From positions 124,001 through 188,000 of the forward strand of contig NCKB01000005.1 in assembly GCA_002279065.1 (NCBI GenBank): a stretch of DNA of 64,000 bases, read 5' to 3'. This document shows, in pieces, positions 53,671 through 63,203 of this stretch. The position numbers and the translations under genes are program-made. How positions within the stretch are numbered: the stretch's first letter is position 1; the number at the start of each line of letters is the position of its first letter. Under the pieces are notes generated by a model. That model did no database searches and was not told the origin of the DNA. It saw only the letters and a list, made by a program, of their open reading frames with translations. This DNA is from Lysobacterales bacterium 15-68-25. Its GTDB lineage: Bacteria > Pseudomonadota > Gammaproteobacteria > Xanthomonadales > Rhodanobacteraceae.

Positions 53671-55797
53671 TTACCAGATCTTCACCTGCTGGTCGGCCGG
53701 ACGGACCATCGGGTCGGTCGGCTTGCACTGGAATGCAGCGGCGAAGGCCGGCATGTTCGACGGCGCACCGATCGCGCGGAATTTCTCAGGCGAATGCGGG
53801 TCGGCGTTGAGGTAGACCATCTGCGCCTTGTCGCGGATCGAGCCACGCCACACGCGTGCCCAGTTGAGGAAGAAGCGCTGGTCCTCGGTGTAGCCGTCGA
53901 TCTTCTTGCCGGCTTCCTCGGGGTGGTTCTTCAGCGCGGTCTGCAGCGCGTCGTAGGCGATGTTCAGGCCGCCCAGGTCGGCGATGTTCTCGCCCAGGGT
54001 CAGCTTGCCGTTGACGTGCAGGTCCGGATGGCTGGGGATCGGCGCATAGGCATCGAACTGCTTGACCAGCTTGTCGGTGCGGGCGTCGAACTTGGCGCGG
54101 TCGTCCTTGGTCCACCAGTTCTCGTTGTTGCCGTCGCCGTCGAACTGGCTGCCCTGGTCGTCGAAGCCGTGGCTCGCCTCGTGGCCGATCACCGCGCCGA
54201 TGCCGCCGTAGTTGATCGCGTCGTCGGCGTTGGCGTCGAAGAACGGCGGCTGCAGGATCGCGGCGGGGAAGTTGATCGTGTTGTCGGTCGGGTTGTAGTA
54301 CGCGTTGACCGTCTGCGGGGTCATACCCCACTCCAGGCGGTCGGTCGGCTTGCCGATCTTGGCGATGTCGTAGTCGTAGTTGAACTTGCCGGCCGCTTCC
54401 ATGCTGGCGTAGTAGTCACCCTTGGTGATGGTCAGGCCATCCCAGCTGCGCCAGTGGTCGGGATAGCCGATCTTCGGCAGGAACTTCGACCACTTGTCCA
54501 GCGCCTTGGCCTTGGTCTCGGCGCTCATCCAGTCGAGGTTCTCGATGCGCGTCTTCAGCGCGTTGCGCACGTTGTCGACCAGCTTCTCCGCGCGCTCCTT
54601 GGCTTCCGGCGGGAAGTACTTGGCCACGTACAGCTCGCCCAGGGCCATGCCCATCGCGCCATTGACCGAGCCCAGCGCGAGCTTCCACTGGGGCTTCTGC
54701 TTCGGCTGGCCGCGCAGGGTCTTGCCGTAGAAGTCGAACTGCGCGTCGACGAACGGCTGCGACAGCGCCGCCGCCGCCCCGGAGATCGTGCGGGCCTTGA
54801 GGTAGGCCTTCCACTCGGCCAGCGGGGCCTTGGTCAGCAACTGGTCGAACTCGGCGAAGAACTTCGGTTGCGACAGCGAGAAGCCCTTGTCCACCGTCAC
54901 GCCCTGGGCCTTGAAGAAGGCCGCCCAGTCGAAGCGCGGGGTGACCTTGTCCGCTTCCTTCACCGTGACGAAGTGGTACTGGTTCTTCGGATCGCGCATC
55001 TCCACGCGCGGCACCGAGTGCTTGGCCAGGTCGGTCTCGAACTTCATCGCCAGGTCGGCCTGCCTGGCCGCATCGGCCGCGCTGTCGCCGGTCAGCTCGA
55101 ACAGCTTGGCCAGGTACTTCACGTAGGCGTCGCGCACGTCCTTCTGCTTGGGGTCGCTGTAGTAGTCCGGCGTCGGCAGGCCCAGACCGCCCTGCTCGGC
55201 GTAGCCGATCTGCATCTTGGCGTCCTTGAAGTCGGCGCCGGAGCCGAAGCGGAACACCGCACCGTCGCCCTTGGCGAAGGACTGGTTGAGCCAGCCCGGC
55301 AGATCCTTGTTGGACTTCAGCGCATCGATCCCGGCCAGGTCCGGCTTGATCGGGTCGAAGCCGGCCTTGTTGCGCGTGTCCATGTCCATCGCGGAGGCGT
55401 ACAGCCAGCCGATCTTCTGCTCGAGCGAGCCGGCCTTGGCGCTGTCGGCGCTCTTGGCGGCGTCCTCGACGAGCTGGTGCTGGTCGGCCAGGCTCTTTTC
55501 GTAGAGCACGTTGAACGAGCCCCACGAGGTCTGGTCGGCCGGGATCGGGTTGGCGGCAATCCACTTGGCGTTGACGAAGCTGTTGAAGTCCTGGCAGGCC
55601 TCGCTGGACTGACCCAGCTCACCGACGTCGAACACGCTCTTGGGCGCGGCAGGAGCGACCGCGGCCTGGGCAGCAGTGGCGGCCTTGGCCGGCGCGGTCG
55701 CGGCGGGCTTGGCCGCCTCGTCGTGCTTGCCGCAGGCGGAGAGCGAGAGCGCCAGGCTGACGGCGAGCGCCAAGGGTTTCAGGAACGGCTTGGTCAT
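53671..55797 (-). CDS. M13-family metallopeptidase (neprilysin/PepO type), lipoprotein, copy 1
   Basis: Zinc metallopeptidase, 708 residues, paralogue of the gene at 51448-53571. Lipobox is SLSACGKHD. The zinc site is H539-EASH in GAVIGHEASHGFDDQGSQFDG, with ENIADLGGL and the Cys-Lys-Pro motif at the C-terminus. The start at 55797 follows AGAGGGAA. It is separated by 99 bases from its downstream copy, and both are in the same orientation, so the pair arose by tandem duplication and may be cotranscribed. Confidence 0.94.
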   Translation of the reverse strand: MTKPFLKPLALAVSLALSLSACGKHDEAAKPAATAPAKAATAAQAAVAPAAPKSVFDVGELGQSSEACQDFNSFVNAKWIAANPIPADQTSWGSFNVLYEKSLADQHQLVEDAAKSADSAKAGSLEQKIGWLYASAMDMDTRNKAGFDPIKPDLAGIDALKSNKDLPGWLNQSFAKGDGAVFRFGSGADFKDAKMQIGYAEQGGLGLPTPDYYSDPKQKDVRDAYVKYLAKLFELTGDSAADAARQADLAMKFETDLAKHSVPRVEMRDPKNQYHFVTVKEADKVTPRFDWAAFFKAQGVTVDKGFSLSQPKFFAEFDQLLTKAPLAEWKAYLKARTISGAAAALSQPFVDAQFDFYGKTLRGQPKQKPQWKLALGSVNGAMGMALGELYVAKYFPPEAKERAEKLVDNVRNALKTRIENLDWMSAETKAKALDKWSKFLPKIGYPDHWRSWDGLTITKGDYYASMEAAGKFNYDYDIAKIGKPTDRLEWGMTPQTVNAYYNPTDNTINFPAAILQPPFFDANADDAINYGGIGAVIGHEASHGFDDQGSQFDGDGNNENWWTKDDRAKFDARTDKLVKQFDAYAPIPSHPDLHVNGKLTLGENIADLGGLNIAYDALQTALKNHPEEAGKKIDGYTEDQRFFLNWARVWRGSIRDKAQMVYLNADPHSPEKFRAIGAPSNMPAFAAAFQCKPTDPMVRPADQQVKIW

Positions 55798-55913
55798 GGG
55801 ATTCCCTCTGTGGATGGTCCGTCCGCGGGTGGAACGGTAAACGCCGGGCCCGGGGCCTGCGGCCACCGGGCATGACTTTTGACGCTAGGTCAATAGTCAT
55901 GGGCCAGACAGTG

Positions 55914-57737
55914 TCAAAGGTCAGGGGTGGGGGGCGGCGCCCGATCGACGTCAGCGGGTTCGCTCCGCAGCGCGCCCAGCCCCGCCGAGTCGAGGCGGAG
56001 CACGGGATAGGCGCCGACGTCCTGGGCCGTGTACCAGGGGGAGCGACGGTAGAACCATTCCAGCCGTGCCCGCGGGTCGGCGGCGAAGGCCGGGTCGGTG
56101 GCGAGCCGTTGCCGGAATGCGGCCTCCAGCTCCCGGTCGCGCGCCAGCATGTCGCGGGCGAGTTTTTCCAGCACGCGCGGTTCGCCGTATTCCTTGGCTT
56201 CGAAAACGGCGTCGAGGTAACCCCAACGCAGCAGCGAATCGGGTGCCTGCGGCTCCAGCAGCTCGATCGCCACGTTGGCGGCGCGCTGGTCCATCGGCAC
56301 GATCACCGAGTCCGGCGGCAGCGTGACGGTGCGGGTCACTGGCGCTACATCCACCGTGCGCAGCATGTGGTGGCCTTCGAACGGGGTCTCCGCCCAGACC
56401 GGATGGTCGAGCCGGTAGCCACCGGCAGTGACGGTCGCGGCACGGCCGAGCCGCTGCATCGCGACGCCGTGGGCCGCCAGGCGGTCGATCACCGCCGTCC
56501 ATTGCGCCGGCACCACGTAGGCGGCCGGCGGCGTGACCGAAAGATCCGGCAGCAGCGTGTTCCAGTTCGGGATGGTCCAGGTGCGTGGCTTGCTCGGGTC
56601 GTAGCGGATCCAGCCGGCGCCGGAGATGTCGCTGGGCGTGACGGTGAACTCGTAGCCTTTGAACGCATACGACGTCGACTCGGGCGAGAGCTTGAAGGTG
56701 AGCGGCACGCGCGCATCGGGTCGGCTGGCGCGGGCGACCACGCGTGCGTCGGCGGCGGCATCCGCCGCGAGCAGCGGCTTCGGATCGGCATCGATCCGCG
56801 CCAGCAGCAGCTGCACCAGGTCGTAGACGGCGCGCACGCGCACCGCGTACGGCTTGAGCATATGCGTTTCGATCAGCAGCGCCGGCCGGTTCTGCAGTGC
56901 CGCGTAGCCGGTGGAGAAGCGCGGACCGGAGCCGAAGTTGGTGATACCCCGGGTCGGGTCGCGCCCGTCCTTGAACTCCAGGTAGATCGAGGCGAGGTGG
57001 CCGCGCTTCTGGTAGGCCGGCAACGTGCGGTCCATCAGCGCCTGCTGCCAGGCGGAGACGCCGGGATCGAGCTTGTGCGGGTCCTCGGTGTACCAGGTGA
57101 GGTCGTACTGATAGTCGGCGCCGTCGGTGGTGTGCACGTCGATCAGGAAATCCGGCAACCAGTGTCGCCAGAGCGCCAGCCAATCGCGCATCTCCGGCGC
57201 GTCGGCCTTGATGTAGTCGCGGTTGAGGTTGAGGTACTGCGACTGGCCGCGGAAGCCCTGGCGCTCCGGGCCATTCTGGTTGATGCGGTGGTATGGCGAG
57301 CTGTTCTCGTGGCCGTCCACGCTGAACACCGGGATGAACACCAGCACCACGTGATCGAGCAGGTGCGGCCACTTGCCGGTGACGGCGATATCGCGCAGCA
57401 GCATCAGGCCGGCGTCCTTGCCCTCGATCTCGCCCGGGTGGATGCCGGCCTGCAGCAGCACCACGGCCTTGTGCGCGGCGCGTGCGGCGGCCGGGTCGAA
57501 CGTGCCGTCGCCGCTGGCGATGACCGCGGTCATCGGGCGGCCTTCCGGGGTGGTGCCGAAGGTCACCAGCTTCAGCTTGTCCGGCGCGGCGCGCTGCAGG
57601 CGTTCGAGGTAGGCGATCGTGTCGGCGTAGCTGGGCGTGGTGCGGAAGTGCGTCGCCTCGGCGGGCGTGGTCCAGTCGGTGGCCTGGGTGCCAAGGGCGG
57701 CGAGGCCGAGCATGCCGGCGAGGATCGGTCGGAGCAT
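55914..57737 (-). CDS. M14-family zinc carboxypeptidase, exported
   Basis: Zinc carboxypeptidase-like protein, 607 residues, with a signal peptide (MLRPILAGMLGLAALGTQA). The zinc-binding set is H100 and E103 (GIHPGEIEG) and H202 (DVHTTDG); a Glu for catalysis is likely in LIETHMLKP. The C-terminal half is an accessory domain (GYEFTVTPSDISGAGWIRYD). The start is 57737, 13 bases after the DUF502 gene stop. It belongs to the peptidase-rich block, but is in its own frame and not duplicated. Confidence 0.9.
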   Translation of the reverse strand: MLRPILAGMLGLAALGTQATDWTTPAEATHFRTTPSYADTIAYLERLQRAAPDKLKLVTFGTTPEGRPMTAVIASGDGTFDPAAARAAHKAVVLLQAGIHPGEIEGKDAGLMLLRDIAVTGKWPHLLDHVVLVFIPVFSVDGHENSSPYHRINQNGPERQGFRGQSQYLNLNRDYIKADAPEMRDWLALWRHWLPDFLIDVHTTDGADYQYDLTWYTEDPHKLDPGVSAWQQALMDRTLPAYQKRGHLASIYLEFKDGRDPTRGITNFGSGPRFSTGYAALQNRPALLIETHMLKPYAVRVRAVYDLVQLLLARIDADPKPLLAADAAADARVVARASRPDARVPLTFKLSPESTSYAFKGYEFTVTPSDISGAGWIRYDPSKPRTWTIPNWNTLLPDLSVTPPAAYVVPAQWTAVIDRLAAHGVAMQRLGRAATVTAGGYRLDHPVWAETPFEGHHMLRTVDVAPVTRTVTLPPDSVIVPMDQRAANVAIELLEPQAPDSLLRWGYLDAVFEAKEYGEPRVLEKLARDMLARDRELEAAFRQRLATDPAFAADPRARLEWFYRRSPWYTAQDVGAYPVLRLDSAGLGALRSEPADVDRAPPPTPDL

Positions 57738-57750
57738 GCGGCGTCGGTTC

Positions 57751-58404
57751 CTACGGGGCGAGGGTGCGGCTGGCGGGCAGCGTATCCGGTGCCACGGCAC
57801 CGCCGGAGATGATGAAGGCCATCGCCTGGTCCATGCTCCAGTCGGTCGGTGTCAGCTCCGCCACCGGAACCACCACGAGGTAGCCTCCGGTCGGATTCGG
57901 CGTGGTCGGGATGTATACCGCGGCCATCTCGCGCCCGCTGCCTTCCTCGGTCATCACCCGGGTGACGAAGCCGGCCACCTTCATGCCGGGGCGGGGGAAG
58001 TCGATCAGCACCACGCGCTGGGTGTTGGAGGGCTTCTGCTGCAGCACCGCCATCAGCTTCTTGGTGCCGCCGTAGATGGTCTGCACCAGCGGGATGCGGG
58101 TGAGCAGGCCGTCGAAGGCGTCGATCAGCCGGCGGCCGATCATGCGGTTGGCCAGCCAGCCCACCACGTACAGCCCGAGCAGGGTGAGAACCAGCGCCAT
58201 GATGGCGAGCACCCAGCCGTGGTCGAGGGCGGCGGCGGCGTCCGGTGCGGCGAGGCCGAGCGCCCGGCGCACCAGCGTGGCCATCGGCGCGCCGACCCCG
58301 GCGAGCACGCCGAACACGAACTTGAACACCAGCCAGGTCACCCACAGCGGCAGGAAGGTGAGCAGGCCGGTCAGGACATAGCGTTTGACGCGCAGCGGTC
58401 GCAT
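57751..58404 (-). CDS. DUF502-family membrane protein
   Basis: A 217-residue membrane protein with two N-terminal membrane segments (about 10-35 and 65-88) followed by a cytosolic or periplasmic domain. The motifs YVLTGLLTFLPLWVTWLVF, TRIPLVQTIYGGTKKLMAVL and VYIPTTPNPTGGYLVVVP are diagnostic of DUF502, whose cellular role is not established. It is upstream of the M14 gene in the same direction and may be cotranscribed. Confidence 0.93.
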   Translation of the reverse strand: MRPLRVKRYVLTGLLTFLPLWVTWLVFKFVFGVLAGVGAPMATLVRRALGLAAPDAAAALDHGWVLAIMALVLTLLGLYVVGWLANRMIGRRLIDAFDGLLTRIPLVQTIYGGTKKLMAVLQQKPSNTQRVVLIDFPRPGMKVAGFVTRVMTEEGSGREMAAVYIPTTPNPTGGYLVVVPVAELTPTDWSMDQAMAFIISGGAVAPDTLPASRTLAP

Positions 58405-58512
58405 GGATCATTCCTTGGGCGGGGTCACGCCGGATTGTAGGGCGGCGCGCGGCTGTGATTTTTCCGCCGCGCCAGCGAATCATCCCCGTGAGCCTACCGT
58501 CGACCCGTGCCG

Positions 58513-59034
58513 ATGACCCGTCCCGATCCCGACCGATTCCAGAGCCTGCTGCACGAGCACCAGGGCATCGTGCTCAAGGTCGCGGCGAGTTACGCGCCGC
58601 ACGCCGAGGACCGACGCGACCTGGCGCAGGAGATCGGCCTGCAGGCCTGGCGCTCGTTCGGGCGCTACGACCCGGCGCGCGCGAAGTTTTCCACCTGGCT
58701 GTACCGCGTGGCGCTGAACGTGGCGATTTCCCACCGGCGCCGTGGCGAGGCGGCGCGGGGCGCGAAGCTGGAGCCGCTCGATACCCACCATCTGGACACC
58801 GTGGCCGGCGAGCCGGCGCCCGAGCCGGACGAGCGGATCGCGGATCTGCACGCCTTCATTGCCCGGCTCGACCCGCTCCACCGGGCGCTGATCGTGCTGT
58901 ACCTCGACGAGCGCTCGTACGCGGAAATCGCCGAGATCCTCGGCATCAGCGAAACCAACGTGGCCACCCGGATCGGCCGCATCAAGCAGACCCTGCGCGG
59001 GCAGATGACCGCCGCAGCCACTATCGGAGCATGA
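58513..59034 (+). CDS. ECF-type RNA polymerase sigma factor
   Basis: ECF sigma factor of about 173 residues from the ATG at 58513; a GTG at 58507 would give two more residues. Region 2 includes HQGIVLKVAASYAPHAEDRRDLAQEIGLQAWRSFGRYDPARAKFSTWLYRVALNVAISHRRR, and region 4 DPLHRALIVLYLDERSYAEIAEILGISETNVATRIGRIKQTLRG. The stop overlaps the next gene by four bases (ATGA, 59031-59034), coupling it to a membrane protein. It differs clearly from the other ECF factor at 15815. Confidence 0.93.
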   Translation: MTRPDPDRFQSLLHEHQGIVLKVAASYAPHAEDRRDLAQEIGLQAWRSFGRYDPARAKFSTWLYRVALNVAISHRRRGEAARGAKLEPLDTHHLDTVAGEPAPEPDERIADLHAFIARLDPLHRALIVLYLDERSYAEIAEILGISETNVATRIGRIKQTLRGQMTAAATIGA

Positions 59035-59714
59035 GCATGGAACTGGACGAGATGAAACTCGCATGGCAAGCGCTGGACCAGCGACTGGCGAAGCAGCAGG
59101 CCCTCAACCTGCGCCTGCTTCGCGACCAGGGCATGGACCGGCTGCGCCGCGGGCTGCGCCCGCTGGTTTGGGGGCAGTCGGTGCAGTTGGCGTTCGGCGT
59201 GGCCTTCATGCTGTTCGGCATCGATTTCTGGGCGACCCACCCGGAGCGCCTGCACACCGTGGCCTGGGGCGTGTCGGTGCAGCTGTTCGGCATGCTGATG
59301 GTGCTGTCCTCCGGCCGCGTGCTGCATCTGGTGCAACAGGTGGACTACGGCTTGCCGGTGCTGGATATCCAGCAACGACTGGCCCGGCTGCGTGCATGGC
59401 GGGTGCGCGTGGAGGCACCGGTGTTCAGCGTCGTGGGCGCGGTGGTCTGGATTCCGCTGGTGCTGATCCTGATCCAGCGCGGTTGGGACGAGATGCAGGG
59501 CAGGCCGGCCTATTTCCTCGACCGGCCGGAGTTCGCCGGCGTGCTGCCGCATCTGTTTCTCGGCGCACTGGCGTCGCTGCTGCTGGTCGGGCTCGCCTAC
59601 GTGCTGCTGCGGCGGTTCGGTCGGCTGCGCTGGCTGCACGACCAGTTCGCCGGCAGTGCGGTGCGCCGTGCCGAGTCGGAGCTGGAGGCGATCGCCCGCT
59701 TCGAGCGCGAGTGA
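59031..59714 (+). CDS. ECF-linked membrane protein
   Basis: A 227-residue protein with a charged N-terminal cytosolic part of about 45 residues (MELDEMKLAWQALDQRLAKQQALNL) and about four membrane segments at 50-68, 75-95, 120-150 and 180-200. It has no ZAS-type anti-sigma motif. It is translated from the ATG that overlaps the sigma gene's stop, so it probably acts in the same regulatory unit, perhaps as a membrane-bound regulator of the sigma factor. Function unknown. Confidence 0.72.
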   Translation: MSMELDEMKLAWQALDQRLAKQQALNLRLLRDQGMDRLRRGLRPLVWGQSVQLAFGVAFMLFGIDFWATHPERLHTVAWGVSVQLFGMLMVLSSGRVLHLVQQVDYGLPVLDIQQRLARLRAWRVRVEAPVFSVVGAVVWIPLVLILIQRGWDEMQGRPAYFLDRPEFAGVLPHLFLGALASLLLVGLAYVLLRRFGRLRWLHDQFAGSAVRRAESELEAIARFERE

Positions 59715-59733
59715 TGCGGCCGTCCGCCGGGCA

Positions 59734-61392
59734 TCAGGGGCAGGGCGTCGTGGCGTGTGCCTGATACGTCGCCGCCGGCCGGATCGCCAGCCACACCCCC
59801 CGGAAGCGCTGGATGTGGAGCGACGGACAGGCGCGCGCTTCGGCTTCGGTCTTCGGATAGACGATCACCAGCCCTCGCGGATTGGCCCTGGCCCAGCTCC
59901 GCAGCGCTTCGGCGCCGGCGGCTTCCTCGACCGGCCGGGTCAGCCTTCCGAGGAAGGTGAACTGCCCGTTGTAGCTTTCGTTGTTGAAGATCGGTCGTCC
60001 CTCGGCTTCCGCCCGGGCGAGCAGCTCCGAGGCGTCGCGCACATCGAAGGCATGCCACCAGGTCAGGGTGAACAGGGTATTGACGGCAAGCACCCCGAGC
60101 AGGGCAACCAGCACGATCTTCTCCAGTTCCGCCCCCCGGCGGACGAGCAGCGCTGCCAACAGCATGAACAGCAGGCCGAATCCGCGGCTCCGGGTGCCGA
60201 GCGACTGCAGCATCGGCGACGTCGCCATGCCATGCGCGACCAGGGTCGGCAGCGACAACAGTCCGATACCGAGCGCCAGGGTGAACACGGCGAGCGGCCA
60301 CGGGGCGAGCCATCGCGAAGTGCGGGTGGTCATCCCTGGCGCATGCGCCAGGGCCGCGGCGAGCAGCAGGGCGAAGCCGGCGTATTCAGGCAGCAGGTAG
60401 TACGCCTGCTTGCCGGACACCAGCGAAAAGCCGAGTAGCACCGGCAGCAGCCAGGCGGCGAGGAAGCGCAGACCGTCGTCGCGACGCAGCGGCAGGGCAG
60501 CGATGCCGAGCCAGGGACGCGGCCACAGCACGAACGGGAACACCAGTACCGGCAACACCGGCAGGTACCACCAGAACGGCTGCCGGTGTGCGAACGCATC
60601 GACCACCCGTCCGGCGGTCTGGTGGAACAGCAACTGCTGCCGATAGACCTCGCCGCCAGCCGCACTGGCACTCAGCGCCCACGTCAGCAGCACCGCCACC
60701 GCGCCGAGCACGGCCAGCGCACCGGTGGCGTACCAGCGTGCACGATGACGCGATGCCCACGACTGCCACAGCGGGCCCAGCAACCAGGGCAGGCCGACGT
60801 GCAGCAGCATCACCGGTCCCTTGGTCAGCAGGCCGAGTGCCGTGGCCACCGCAAAGCCGGCCAGGTTCGGTGGCGCCTCGCCGGGCCCGGGGCGCAGTGC
60901 CAGCAGGGCCGCCAGCACGCAATCGGCGAGCAGCACCTCGTACATCGACTGCAGCCCGAACTCGAACGCGTAACTGAAGCTCATCAACATCAGCGGCGCG
61001 GCGTACGCGATGGCCGCCTGTGCCGGGAACAGCCGCCGCGCGAGCCGGATGCACAACAGCAACTGGACCCCGCCGAGCAGCACTTCGAGCAGGCGCGGCC
61101 AGCCATCGCCGACGCCGCCGACGGCCCAGCCGGCGTGGATCAGCCAGAACAGCAGCGGTGCCTTGTCGCTGTAGGGCGCACCGTTGAGATAGGGCACCAG
61201 GAAGCTGTGCCGTTGCCACATCTCCCACGCCACCGCGAGGGTGCGGGTGGAATACATCGGCACCGGGCCATGCTGGAAGATCGCCACCAGCGCGACGCCG
61301 AACCACAGCGCCAGCCAGGCAGCGAGGCGGCCCTTCGATGCAAGCGGATGTCCCGGATACACCGGGCCGACGTTCGACTGCACGTCGCTCAC
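59734..61392 (-). CDS. GT-C glycosyltransferase (GT39-like), acidic motif lost
   Basis: Inner-membrane glycosyltransferase-like protein, 552 residues, with about 11 membrane segments. It is a paralogue of the upstream GT39-like protein, with the lysine-containing motif SDKAPLLFW, but the acidic pair in the first periplasmic loop (DE of EPDEGRYAE in its neighbour) reads YS (VPMYSTRTLA). In GT39/ArnT enzymes that acidic residue is catalytic, so activity on polyprenyl-phosphate sugars is in doubt. Its start overlaps the upstream gene's stop by four bases. Confidence 0.8.
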   Translation of the reverse strand: MSDVQSNVGPVYPGHPLASKGRLAAWLALWFGVALVAIFQHGPVPMYSTRTLAVAWEMWQRHSFLVPYLNGAPYSDKAPLLFWLIHAGWAVGGVGDGWPRLLEVLLGGVQLLLCIRLARRLFPAQAAIAYAAPLMLMSFSYAFEFGLQSMYEVLLADCVLAALLALRPGPGEAPPNLAGFAVATALGLLTKGPVMLLHVGLPWLLGPLWQSWASRHRARWYATGALAVLGAVAVLLTWALSASAAGGEVYRQQLLFHQTAGRVVDAFAHRQPFWWYLPVLPVLVFPFVLWPRPWLGIAALPLRRDDGLRFLAAWLLPVLLGFSLVSGKQAYYLLPEYAGFALLLAAALAHAPGMTTRTSRWLAPWPLAVFTLALGIGLLSLPTLVAHGMATSPMLQSLGTRSRGFGLLFMLLAALLVRRGAELEKIVLVALLGVLAVNTLFTLTWWHAFDVRDASELLARAEAEGRPIFNNESYNGQFTFLGRLTRPVEEAAGAEALRSWARANPRGLVIVYPKTEAEARACPSLHIQRFRGVWLAIRPAATYQAHATTPCP

Positions 61393-63086
61393 GGGGTGCG
61401 CTGGCGGGCGATGACGGTGCCGGTCGGCAGCTGGCCGAGCACCACGTAAGGAAGACCATGCTGCGTCAGCACGGGCATGGTGACGTGGTCGACCAGCGCC
61501 ACACCGCGATCGGCAGCGCGCCAGCGTGCCTCGAATGCGTCCAGCGTGGGGATGTAGCCGTCGGGGCGGGAGTGGATGAAAGGCGTGAGGTCATCGCGCT
61601 CCTGCGCCACGATGGTCACCGGGCGCTGCAGGTAGAACGGCAGGCCACGCACGAAGCCACCGACCATGTAGACGGGCGTGTCCGCACTCAGCGCCGGCGC
61701 CATGAGGCGTGCCACCGGCTCGGCTGAACGCGGGCCGGCCCAGGCTTGCGATACCAGCAGGACGATCGTCCAGCCGACGATGCCGGCCAGTGCCAGCCCG
61801 TGCACCGCGGCGTCGTGGTGATCATGCCGGGACAACCGGCGCGCGGCGTAGCCTGCGGCCAGCCCCATCACCACCAGTCCGGCCGCGAGACCGCCGAGCG
61901 CCGTCGGCATGCCGATGTGTGCCGGGGTGTGGCGCAGCGCAAGCGCTGCGATCAGCGCGGCGATCGCGCCAGCGCCGGCGGTCCAGGTCGTCGCGCGCAT
62001 GCGCCGCGCCAGTGCCTCGTGTGGAAGCCGGGCTGCTGCGCGCCCCAGCAGCAGGGCGGCCGCCGGGAACAGCGGAAGGATGTAGAACGCCAGTTGCGAG
62101 TGCGAGATCGAGAAGAACACGAACACCACGCCGACCCAGGCCAGCAGCAGGCGGTCCACCGGCGCGCCGCTCCACATCGCCCGCCAGCCGTCGCGGGTGA
62201 ACGGCACCAGTGCGGTCCACGGGAACAGTCCCAGCAGCACCACCGGAATGAAGAAGCCGGGCGGCTTGCCGCGGTTGTCGGCCGAGGTGAGGAAGCGCGT
62301 GAAGTGCTCGCGGATGAAGAAATAGTCGAAGAACTCCGGGTGCCGCCGCGTCACCTCGACGAACCAGGGCGCGGACACCGCCAGCAGCAGGATCAGCCCG
62401 GGCAACAGCGAGACGCGGCCGAGCACGCGCCAGTCCCGCTGCCACAGCATGTACACCCCCAGCACCATGCCCGGCAGCACCACCCCGATCAGACCCTTGG
62501 ACAGCACCGCCAGCGCCAGCGCTGCCCACATGCCGAGGTTGATCGCGGTCCGGCGCGGAGCCGACGCGGGATCGAACTGCGCCACCACGAAGCACGCCAT
62601 GCCCAGCGCCAGGAACGCCGCCACGCCCAGGTCCAGCGTGCCCACGTGCGCGCCCACCGCGAACAGCATGCTGCTGCCGAGGATCGCCGCCGCATACAGC
62701 CCGGCCGCGCGTCCCCACACCCGCCATCCGGCCCAGGCCACCGCGGCGATCGCCAGCAGGCCGGCCATCGCACCCCACAGCCGGGCGACCCACGGCTCGG
62801 TGCCGAGCAGCGCGTAGGCTGCCGCCGTGCCCCAGTAATGGAGCGGCGGCTTGTCGAAGAACAGGAAGCCATCCAGCCGCGGCGTCACCCAGTCGCCACT
62901 GGCGAGCATCTCGCGCGCCACTTCGGCGTAGCGGCCCTCGTCGGGTTCGGCCAGGCCGCTGCGCATCAGTCCGGCGATCCAGGCCACGCCCCACAACAGG
63001 GTGGCGAGCAGCGAGAGCAGACCCGCGCGTTCGGCGTGGGCCGTCGCGGTGCGGTGCGTGGAAAGGCCGGGACGGGCACTCAGCAT
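61389..63086 (-). CDS. ArnT/GT39-type polyprenyl-linked glycosyltransferase
   Basis: Inner-membrane glycosyltransferase with 565 residues and 11 or 12 membrane segments. The ArnT signature is EPDEGRYAEVAREML (D49, E50 in the first periplasmic loop) and FFDKPPLHYWGTA. Enzymes of this type transfer a sugar from a polyprenyl phosphate to lipid A or to another acceptor on the periplasmic side. The donor and acceptor are not known. It overlaps the downstream paralogue by four bases, so they are cotranslated. Confidence 0.9.
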   Translation of the reverse strand: MLSARPGLSTHRTATAHAERAGLLSLLATLLWGVAWIAGLMRSGLAEPDEGRYAEVAREMLASGDWVTPRLDGFLFFDKPPLHYWGTAAAYALLGTEPWVARLWGAMAGLLAIAAVAWAGWRVWGRAAGLYAAAILGSSMLFAVGAHVGTLDLGVAAFLALGMACFVVAQFDPASAPRRTAINLGMWAALALAVLSKGLIGVVLPGMVLGVYMLWQRDWRVLGRVSLLPGLILLLAVSAPWFVEVTRRHPEFFDYFFIREHFTRFLTSADNRGKPPGFFIPVVLLGLFPWTALVPFTRDGWRAMWSGAPVDRLLLAWVGVVFVFFSISHSQLAFYILPLFPAAALLLGRAAARLPHEALARRMRATTWTAGAGAIAALIAALALRHTPAHIGMPTALGGLAAGLVVMGLAAGYAARRLSRHDHHDAAVHGLALAGIVGWTIVLLVSQAWAGPRSAEPVARLMAPALSADTPVYMVGGFVRGLPFYLQRPVTIVAQERDDLTPFIHSRPDGYIPTLDAFEARWRAADRGVALVDHVTMPVLTQHGLPYVVLGQLPTGTVIARQRTP

Positions 63087-63203
63087 GTCGGATGGGCCAC
63101 GGTGGGTGGGGGCGTCCTGCCGGAGAACGTGCCACTGTGTCCGCTCACTCTTTCAGGACGTTTTCAGCGTGCCTGCAGTTCCCGCCCCGGAGTTTGCCCA
63201 CGA

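Noticed and set aside
53794-55875. Plus-strand open frame of 693 codons over an M13 gene
   Set aside because: Antisense to the peptidase; Val/Leu/Arg-rich pattern produced by codon bias.
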